This document shows positions 1 to 5,365 of a stretch of 6,495 bases of DNA, one piece after another (within the stretch, counting starts at the first letter, position 1; every line of letters starts with the position of its first letter). The DNA lies in the NCBI GenBank assembly GCA_964568355.1, contig CAZMRK010000676.1:1-6495 (forward strand). The letters are read 5' to 3'. The position numbers were made by a program, and so were the translations under genes. The DNA is from JAJPJX01 sp964568355 (GTDB taxonomy: Bacteria; Acidobacteriota; Terriglobia; Bryobacterales; Bryobacteraceae). The notes beneath the pieces were generated by a model, which worked only from the letters and a program-made list of their open reading frames with translations, did not search any database and was not told the origin of the DNA.

Positions 1-1
1 T

Positions 2-1468
2 CTACTCGAAAACTTTCTCTACCGGAATGATTTCCACGTCTTGCGGCCGGAGCCCGATCTTCCACTTTTCGACGATCTTGTCTTCCTCCAGGATGTCGGC
101 CGGCTTGGGCGAATTGTAGGTCATGGGGGAAGCCGCGTCGCTGGCCAGCGAATCGCGGAGCGCCTGTGCATTCTTCGAAACCGCGACGATCTGCAGACGG
201 TCGGCGCGCAGATGCTTGCGGATGGCGCGGTTTACGTCCTCGCGGGTCAGCTTGGCCAGGGCGGTCTTCACGTAGGTGTTGTAGTCCGGAATACCGTAGT
301 ACAGGCTGTCGATGGCGTAGCCCAGCTCTGCGCGCTTGGTCTTGGTGAGCAGGTTGACATATTTCGAAAGAAATTCCCGCGTGCGTTCAAAGTCTTCCTG
401 GGAGATGCCCTCCGTAACCAGGCGGTTCAACTCGTAGAGGGCGAGGCGTAGGGCGAACTTGGCCGTCGGAGGCTGAACGGGACGGATCCAGATCTGGAAG
501 ATCTGACGTCGGCGCGCCAGGTTGGGGCTGGGTTCGAACTGGAACATGCCGCGCGGGAAGTATTCGATGTATGCGTAGTCGCCATAGTTCAGGCCGCGCA
601 GTTCCCGCATCCGCTGAAATAGCCGCCCGCCGCTCTCACGATGCTGGCCGAAGTAGGATTGCATGAGCAGCAGGGCGGGGTAGTCCGGATCGCCGCGCTT
701 CACATCGATGGGATAGCCGATGGAAAAGGCGACGGAGCGCGTATCTTTCTCGACGATTGCAACGCGCGAGTGTTCGATCGGTTGCGGCGTGGGCAGTTCG
801 AGCCTGGCGGTGCCGTGCGGCAGCCTGCCAAAATCCCGCTTCACGCGGGCCAGGAAGTCGGGAGGGTAGCCACCGGCGATGCCCAGGACCAGATTCTCCT
901 GAGTGTAGTGCCGCGCATAGAATTGCTTCAGGTCGGCGGGAGTCATTTTTTGCAGCGCGGAGGCGGCACCCGCGTTGTGATGTCCGTAGGGCGAACCCCG
1001 GTACAAAAGGTTGTACAGGATCTCCTTTCCCAACTCCTCGTCATTGTTGCCGCGCAGGCTGATCCGCAGGAAATTGACGTTGTTGTCGCGGATGCGCTCG
1101 AAGTCGTCCTGGCGCCAGCCCGGGTCGAGGAGCATATCGCGGAGCAGATTGTAATACGCCTCCAGGTTGTCTACGTGTGTCTGCCCGGAGAAAGTGGTCA
1201 TCTCCTTGTCCACCTGGCTGGAGACGGAGGCTGCCAGCGGGAACATGGCGTCCACGATCTGCTTATAGGTGAGCTTCCGTGTCCCTCCCTCGGCCAGCAT
1301 GTCGGCGGTGAAGTTGGCAAGTCCCGGTTTGCCGGCTGGATCGAAAGCCGATCCGGTCCGAAACACCAGGCGGAACGTCACCAGGGCGGAGCGGCTGGGC
1401 AGCGCCACCACCTGGATTTCGGCCAGCGCCGAGGAAGCAGCCAGCAGGCAGACGATCAGGCGAATCAC
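2..1468 (-). CDS. Exported M16B peptidase-family subunit, zinc site lost (non-catalytic partner)
   Basis: A 488-residue protein of the M16 (pitrilysin / mitochondrial processing peptidase) family. A short Sec signal peptide is visible at residues 1-16, with hydrophobic LIVCLLAASS and an ALA cleavage site before EIQV, so the protein should act in the periplasm or cell envelope. Two M16 half-domains follow, at about 20-220 and 230-435. Where the family has HXXEH, this protein reads N52-F-T-A-D56, so both histidines and the glutamate are replaced and zinc cannot be bound in the usual way. The second half keeps the GRLFQRMRELRGLNY stretch (281-295), whose R288 and Y295 match the Arg/Tyr pair that contacts substrate in M16 enzymes. 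The C-terminal tail (about 445-488) is charged and extends beyond the M16 fold. The GTG start is preferred because a strong Shine-Dalgarno sequence precedes it and it overlaps the upstream gene's TGA (GTGA), which implies translational coupling. It is probably the regulatory half of a heterodimer with the upstream product. The substrate is unknown. Confidence 0.9.
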   Translation of the reverse strand: MIRLIVCLLAASSALAEIQVVALPSRSALVTFRLVFRTGSAFDPAGKPGLANFTADMLAEGGTRKLTYKQIVDAMFPLAASVSSQVDKEMTTFSGQTHVDNLEAYYNLLRDMLLDPGWRQDDFERIRDNNVNFLRISLRGNNDEELGKEILYNLLYRGSPYGHHNAGAASALQKMTPADLKQFYARHYTQENLVLGIAGGYPPDFLARVKRDFGRLPHGTARLELPTPQPIEHSRVAIVEKDTRSVAFSIGYPIDVKRGDPDYPALLLMQSYFGQHRESGGRLFQRMRELRGLNYGDYAYIEYFPRGMFQFEPSPNLARRRQIFQIWIRPVQPPTAKFALRLALYELNRLVTEGISQEDFERTREFLSKYVNLLTKTKRAELGYAIDSLYYGIPDYNTYVKTALAKLTREDVNRAIRKHLRADRLQIVAVSKNAQALRDSLASDAASPMTYNSPKPADILEEDKIVEKWKIGLRPQDVEIIPVEKVFE

Positions 1469-2817
1469 TTCGCACCTCCGGCGGTGGGACCGGTCAGACT
1501 CACCGTGGTCCGGCTGTTGTCGGTGAGATATTGCCGGGCCACTCGCTGGATGTCCTGAGGCGTCAGTTGGGCATACATGGCGTAGAGCCGCTCGATGGTA
1601 TCCGGGGTACGGCGCAGCGCCACATAGTGGGCTGCCGTGCCGGCGACGGTTTCGCTATTGTCCAGGCGCAGGCTGAAGCTGTAGCGCAGATGCTTCTTGA
1701 CGGCTTCGAGCCGCTCGCTGGGAACCGCCTGATCGCGATACCGGCGAACCGTATCCAGCACCTGGCCGCGGACATACTCCAGATCTCCCGGCTTTTTGAT
1801 TCGCGCCAGTATGCTGAACAGATTGGGATCGACGTGATCCCCGTTCTCGGCGGCTAAGGTGTCCACTTTCTGCTCCTGGATGACCAGCTTTTGATAGAGA
1901 TCCGAGCTCTCCGAAAAACTCAGGTAGGAGAGCGCGTCGAGCGCGGCCATATCCTTGGAGGTATCGCTATAGGCCGGCCCATGGTAGGCGATCACCAGCC
2001 ATGGCAGCGTGGGCGCGGGCCACTCCAGGCGCCGGTCGCGCGGCCCCTGCTGGGGCGGTTCCACCGGGATCGAGGCTTTCCAGGAGCCGCGCTTCCAGGC
2101 CCCCCAATAGCGATCCACCAGGCGGCGTACCGCGCCGGGTTCCACGTCGCCCGCTACGATCAGCGTGGTGTATTCGGGGCGGTAGTAGCGATCGAAGAAC
2201 TGCAGGCTGTAGTCGTACTGATTGGGCATGTCCTGGATGTCTTTCAGGAAGCCCATGGTGGTGTGACGGTACGTGTGCCGCTCGAAGGCCGTCTCCTGCA
2301 GCGTTTCGAAGATCTTTTGGAGCGGATCGGCGCTGTTCTTGTTGTACTCGCCCAGAACAGCCAGCGTTTCAGTCTTGAACTCTGCCGCGGAGTACTTGAG
2401 ATTCTGGAAGCGGTCGGCTTCCATGGCCAGGATGGTTTCCAGGTCCTCTTTGGAGAAGGTGGTGTGATAGGCCGTGTAGTCGTCCGTGGTGTAGGCATTC
2501 GAGGCCGCACCCGCGCGGTTGAGCACGGCCTGGTACCGGGCGGCCGGGTACTTCTCGGTGCCCTTGAACATGACGTGCTCGAACAGGTGAGCGAAGCCGG
2601 TTTTGCCGGGCTCCACCTCATTGCGGGAGCCGGCCTGCACCACGATATAGAGGGCCACAATGTTGGGATAATCGGTCGGAATCGTCACCAGCCGCAGACC
2701 GTTGGGAAGGTCCTGCTGGGTGTAGGGAAACGGGAAGACTCCGGCCGTCGGATTCGCCGCAAAAGCGATCGCGGCCAGGCAAAAGAGCCAGGCAATTCTA
2801 CGAGCCATTGGTTCCAT
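1465..2817 (-). CDS. Exported M16B zinc metallopeptidase, catalytic subunit
   Basis: A 450-residue M16 peptidase with an N-terminal Sec signal peptide (positively charged ARR, hydrophobic 8-20, AFA cleavage near residue 20). The inverted zinc motif H77-L-F-E-H81 is intact, and E157 in the LGEYNKN stretch lies 76 residues after H81, as expected for the third zinc ligand. The following half-domain (about 260-445) is the M16 C-terminal domain, but at the position of the usual Arg/Tyr pair it reads LVIQEQKVDTL, so that pair is absent. It is complemented by the downstream subunit, whose GTG overlaps this gene's TGA. The enzyme presumably cleaves peptides or small unfolded proteins in the periplasm. 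The frame stays open upstream to 2973, but that extension would overlap the divergent gene and lacks a signal peptide at its start. ATG at 2817 is therefore chosen, with a weak GAGAAG ribosome site. ATG at 2808 is a possible alternative that gives the same mature protein. Confidence 0.92.
   Translation of the reverse strand: MEPMARRIAWLFCLAAIAFAANPTAGVFPFPYTQQDLPNGLRLVTIPTDYPNIVALYIVVQAGSRNEVEPGKTGFAHLFEHVMFKGTEKYPAARYQAVLNRAGAASNAYTTDDYTAYHTTFSKEDLETILAMEADRFQNLKYSAAEFKTETLAVLGEYNKNSADPLQKIFETLQETAFERHTYRHTTMGFLKDIQDMPNQYDYSLQFFDRYYRPEYTTLIVAGDVEPGAVRRLVDRYWGAWKRGSWKASIPVEPPQQGPRDRRLEWPAPTLPWLVIAYHGPAYSDTSKDMAALDALSYLSFSESSDLYQKLVIQEQKVDTLAAENGDHVDPNLFSILARIKKPGDLEYVRGQVLDTVRRYRDQAVPSERLEAVKKHLRYSFSLRLDNSETVAGTAAHYVALRRTPDTIERLYAMYAQLTPQDIQRVARQYLTDNSRTTVSLTGPTAGGAK
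1474..1479 (-). promoter_or_regulatory. Strong Shine-Dalgarno for the second M16 subunit
   Basis: On the minus strand this reads GGAGGT, followed by five bases (GCGAA) and the GTG start at 1468. It lies inside the last codons of the catalytic M16 gene. It supports the GTG start and translation coupled to the upstream gene through the 4-base GTGA overlap. Confidence 0.75.
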
Positions 2818-2860
2818 CTTATCTTCTCGCGGTACTTCGTTATGATCGAAGTTGCTCTCC
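2818..2860. promoter_or_regulatory. Compact divergent intergenic region, possible promoters
   Basis: Only 43 bases separate the divergent starts of the M16 operon (2817, minus) and the membrane-protein gene (2861, plus), so promoters for both must lie here or extend into the neighbouring coding sequences. The best plus-strand -10 candidate is TATGAT at 2841-2846 (5 of 6 matches to TATAAT), with only a poor -35 (TTATCT, 2819-2824, spacing 16). If it is real, transcription would begin about 8 bases before the ATG, giving a near-leaderless mRNA, which would fit the lack of a good ribosome site there. On the minus strand, CATAAC overlaps the same bases and is weaker still. No operator palindrome is obvious. 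Confidence 0.3.
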
Positions 2861-4288
2861 ATGAAGCGCCGGTTTGAGGAACTCGTTCTACTTCTGATCT
2901 GTGCGGCCCTGCTGGCCGTCCAGTTGCTGATTCCGCCTTTTATCGGCATCGCCAACAATGGCGATTTTCCCAAGGTGGCCGGCCGGCTCTCGCTTGGCCC
3001 GCGGGTGGAGGGGCAGAACTTCCTCTACTTCGTGCCGGACTATGTGCGCGCGGAACGCTACCACTGGGAAAGCGAGGTTCTCTCCTCGGATCTGGCACCG
3101 GCCTGGCTGGCGGTCCAGATTCACGACTTGTTCCGCTCCGGCAACGGGTTCGATATCCGATGGCTGGGCGCCGTCGATTGTGCCCTGTTTCTGGCGGCCT
3201 TCTATGGCCTGCTGGTGGTGCTGCGACCGGAGTCCTCCCTGGTGCGCTGGGTGGTAGCCGGCGCTGCGCTGCTGATCTTCACCGACGTCTGCTACTCGGC
3301 CTATCTCAACTCCTTCTATTCCGATGCGGCCGGCCTGCTGGGCCTGCTGCTGGCCACCGTAGCGGCCGTGCGCCTGGCCACGCTGGAGCCGCCGCGCAGC
3401 TACCTGGTCCTGCTGTTCGGCCTGGCGGCGCTGTTCTGGATTACCTCGAAATCGCAGCACGGCATGTGGGGGTTCCTTCCGGCGGCTTTTCTCTTCTTCC
3501 TGAGCCGCCGCTGGCCCGCGCGGCGCGCGCGCCTGCTGGCACAATCGGTGGTGGCGGTGCTGCTGATGGCGACCGTCGCGGTGGTGGCGATCACTCCGAA
3601 GAATTACAAGACGCAGCCGCTCTTCAATCTGATCTTTTTCGACCTGGCGATGCGCTCCGCCGCGCCGCTGGCGGATCTCCGCGAACTGGGTCTCGGCCCA
3701 GGCGATCTCCGTCTCATCGGGTTGAATGCGTTTTCGCCGGGGAGCCCGGGAGACGATCCGCAATTTCTGGCGGAATTTCAGCAGCGCACCAGCTACGGGC
3801 GCCTGGCACGATTCTACCTGGCGCATCCCGGCCGTGCCCTCGACAAATTGAAACGGGACCTGGAAACCAACACGTTCCAGATGCGTCCCCAGAATCTTTC
3901 CAATTTCCGCCAGCAGGACGGCCATCCGCCGGGCGCGCAGACCACACGCTTTGCGCTCTGGAGCGATCTCCGCAGCCGGCTATACCTGCTTTGGCCTTAT
4001 TACGTGGTGCTGTTGCATCTCTCGATCGCGGCTGGCGCGATCTGGCTGATCCGCCGGAAGGGAGGAACCGCGGCCCGCGTCGCCTGGATCACGCTGGGGC
4101 TGATCGCCATCACCTGGGGAGAGTTCGCCGTAGCTTCACTGGCGGATGCCTGCGAGACCTACCGGCACCTGTTCCTATTTCACGCTTTAACCGACCTGAC
4201 CATCTGCCTGGCGCTGGCGGGGATACTGACACAGAAAAGCAACCGCCGATACACGCAGATGCACGCAGATAAAAAACAAAATCTTTAA
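2861..4288 (+). CDS. Polytopic membrane protein, GT-C / WsfD-like hexose transferase candidate
   Basis: A 475-residue integral membrane protein with about ten hydrophobic segments: roughly 7-29, 101-121, 129-149, 156-173, 180-195, 203-215, 225-244, 374-397, 405-425 and 437-456. A long, mostly soluble stretch (about 248-370) separates the last three. Motifs that resemble WsfD-type glycan hexose transferases are NNGDF (32-36), in the first extracytoplasmic loop where GT-C enzymes keep an essential acidic residue, and LNSFYSD (149-155) in the third loop. Such enzymes transfer a sugar from a polyprenyl-phosphate donor to an envelope glycan or protein. That role is inferred from memory of the motifs and not proven. 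It stands alone, divergent from the M16 operon and convergent with the nifJ operon, so context gives no pathway. A TTG three codons upstream (2852) is possible, but ATG at 2861 begins the typical charged KRR-plus-hydrophobic N-terminus. No strong ribosome site is seen for either. Residues 460-475 are encoded by a palindromic repeat. Confidence 0.8.
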   Translation: MKRRFEELVLLLICAALLAVQLLIPPFIGIANNGDFPKVAGRLSLGPRVEGQNFLYFVPDYVRAERYHWESEVLSSDLAPAWLAVQIHDLFRSGNGFDIRWLGAVDCALFLAAFYGLLVVLRPESSLVRWVVAGAALLIFTDVCYSAYLNSFYSDAAGLLGLLLATVAAVRLATLEPPRSYLVLLFGLAALFWITSKSQHGMWGFLPAAFLFFLSRRWPARRARLLAQSVVAVLLMATVAVVAITPKNYKTQPLFNLIFFDLAMRSAAPLADLRELGLGPGDLRLIGLNAFSPGSPGDDPQFLAEFQQRTSYGRLARFYLAHPGRALDKLKRDLETNTFQMRPQNLSNFRQQDGHPPGAQTTRFALWSDLRSRLYLLWPYYVVLLHLSIAAGAIWLIRRKGGTAARVAWITLGLIAITWGEFAVASLADACETYRHLFLFHALTDLTICLALAGILTQKSNRRYTQMHADKKQNL

Positions 4289-4350
4289 TGTTGTTTCTTT
4301 TTATCTGCGTGCATCCGCGTGCATCGGCGGTTGCCTTGTCTTTCGTTTTT
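4231..4350. terminator. Likely bidirectional terminator formed by the palindrome
   Basis: The long stem sits exactly between two convergent genes. Read on the plus strand, the stem is followed by a T-rich tract (CTTGTCTTTCGTTTTT, 4335-4350). Read on the minus strand, it is followed by TTTTCTGTG (4238-4230). Both sides therefore resemble a Rho-independent terminator, although the stem is unusually long and the T-runs are interrupted. No other hairpin capable of ending either transcript is visible. Termination activity is inferred. Confidence 0.5.
4239..4334. repeat. Imperfect palindromic repeat of tandem 10-bp units between convergent genes
   Basis: Left arm 4239-4275 pairs with right arm 4298-4334. 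About 35 of 37 positions are complementary, with mismatches at 4251/4322 and 4257/4316, around a 22-base AT-rich centre. Each arm contains GCAACCGCCGAT followed by two 10-base units of the form ACACGCAGAT / GCACGCAGAT (left 4251-4270; right arm inverted, 4303-4322). From memory, similar palindromes made of GCACGCAGAT-like units occur in many copies between genes in several GC-rich bacterial phyla, including Acidobacteriota. Membership of a dispersed family is an inference from this one copy. The left arm lies inside the 3' end of the membrane-protein gene, with the TAA in the loop (4286-4288). The right arm fills most of the 60-base gap before the end of the flavoprotein gene. Confidence 0.85.
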
Positions 4351-5365
4351 ACCTCACCGCGTAGGAGCTGAGTACCTTCATGTAGTTCGCGCGTTCGAAG
4401 GCGGTCGGCTGCGGCACGGCATTGCGGCTCATGCTGCCTTGCATCTGGCGGATGGAATCGTATTCGTGCTCTCCCATCCAGATGAGCAGTTCGGTCAGCA
4501 TGGTTTCCAGGTAGCTGATGCCGCGTTTGAGCAGGGCGGAGGTCATCATGGCGACCTTGGCGCCTGCCATCATGGCTTTGACCACGTCGGTCGCGGTATG
4601 GCAACCGCCGGTCAGCGCCAGGTCGGGGCGGATGTTGCCGTACAGCACGGCGATCCAGTGCAGGCGGAGCAGCAGTTCATGCTGGCTGCTAAGGATCAGG
4701 TTGGGCACCACCTCCAGCGCTTCCAGATCGAAATCCGGCTGATAGAAGCGGTTGAAGAGGACCAGGGCGCCGGCGCCGGCGGCATCCAGGCGCTTGGCCA
4801 TGTTGGCGGTCGAGCTGAAATAGGGGCCCAGCTTGACGGCCACCGGAAGGCGGACGCTACCGGCCACCTCCCGCACCAGGCTGATATATTGCTGCTCCAC
4901 CGCTTCCCCGGTCAGATCCGGATCCACGGGCACATAGTAGATGTTCAGCTCCAGCGCGTCCGCGCCGGCCTGTTCCATCTCCTTGGCATAGGACAGCCAG
5001 CCGCCGATCGAAACACCGTTGAGGCTGGCAATTACCGGAATGCGGACCGCCTCTTTGGCCTTGCGGATCAGCTCCAGGTATTTTTGGGGGCCAAGATTAC
5101 GGCCGGGGATCTCAGGCAGATGGCTGGTGGCCTCGGCCGAGATCTCCGAGCTTTGGCTGAGATAGTGGTCCAGTTGCTGGCTCTCGATATCAATCTGCTC
5201 TTCAAACAACGAGGGCAGCACGACTGCCGCGGCGCCTGCATCCTCCATTCGCCGGATATTGGCGACCTCCTCGCACAAGGGAGAGGCCGAGGCCACCAGT
5301 GGGTTCTTCAGCTTCAACCCCAGATACGTTGTGGAAAGATCAATCGTCTTGGACAAGTCGATCAT
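4349..5365 (-). CDS. Dihydroorotate dehydrogenase-like FMN flavoprotein, PFOR partner
   Basis: A 338-residue cytosolic TIM-barrel protein of the DHOD-like family often found beside pyruvate:ferredoxin oxidoreductase genes (association from memory). Visible barrel landmarks are NPLVASASPL (21-30), IASLNG (112-117), LELN (138-141), VKLGPYF (177-183) with the FMN-contacting lysine K178, LFNRFYQPDFD (203-213), and the phosphate-binding TGGCHTATD...MMAGA (252-269). It is not a normal DHOD. The catalytic loop NxSCPN of class 1 enzymes is replaced by NIYYVP (141-146), with Tyr144 at the base position, and the essential FMN-side lysine of the TKS motif appears to be Pro51 (VLPSLFEEQ). It overlaps the end of nifJ by 4 bases (ATGA), and AAGGGGG lies six bases before the ATG, so it is surely co-translated with nifJ. 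A redox role linked to PFOR is plausible, but its reaction is not known to me. Automatic naming as pyrD would be misleading. Confidence 0.88.
   Translation of the reverse strand: MIDLSKTIDLSTTYLGLKLKNPLVASASPLCEEVANIRRMEDAGAAAVVLPSLFEEQIDIESQQLDHYLSQSSEISAEATSHLPEIPGRNLGPQKYLELIRKAKEAVRIPVIASLNGVSIGGWLSYAKEMEQAGADALELNIYYVPVDPDLTGEAVEQQYISLVREVAGSVRLPVAVKLGPYFSSTANMAKRLDAAGAGALVLFNRFYQPDFDLEALEVVPNLILSSQHELLLRLHWIAVLYGNIRPDLALTGGCHTATDVVKAMMAGAKVAMMTSALLKRGISYLETMLTELLIWMGEHEYDSIRQMQGSMSRNAVPQPTAFERANYMKVLSSYAVR

Noticed and set aside
641..1558. Plus-strand open frame of 305 codons opposite the non-catalytic M16 gene
   Set aside because: It is a GC-driven shadow without recognisable motifs, and it spans the junction of two coupled minus-strand genes.
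1891..2877. Plus-strand open frame of 328 codons opposite the catalytic M16 gene
   Set aside because: The opposite strand encodes a protein with an intact HXXEH site and signal peptide. The plus-strand translation resembles no family and runs into the start of the real membrane-protein gene.
2818..2973. N-terminal extension of the catalytic M16 protein to a start at 2973
   Set aside because: It would bury the signal peptide behind 52 residues of non-homologous sequence and overlap the 5' end of the divergent gene.
2888..3925. Minus-strand open frame of 345 codons, and a 370-codon plus-strand frame at 3160-4272, both overlapping the membrane-protein gene
   Set aside because: Both translations are Arg/Gln/Gly/Ala-rich without domains, whereas the chosen frame shows clear membrane segments and GT-C-like motifs.
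4239..4334. CRISPR-like or transposon-end interpretation of the repeated 10-bp units
   Set aside because: The units are directly adjacent without spacers, only two per arm, and there is no transposase gene or target-site duplication that can be recognised around them.
4349..5365. Naming the flavoprotein pyrD (true dihydroorotate dehydrogenase)
   Set aside because: The catalytic NxSCPN loop and the TKS lysine are replaced, and the gene is coupled to nifJ rather than to pyrimidine genes.
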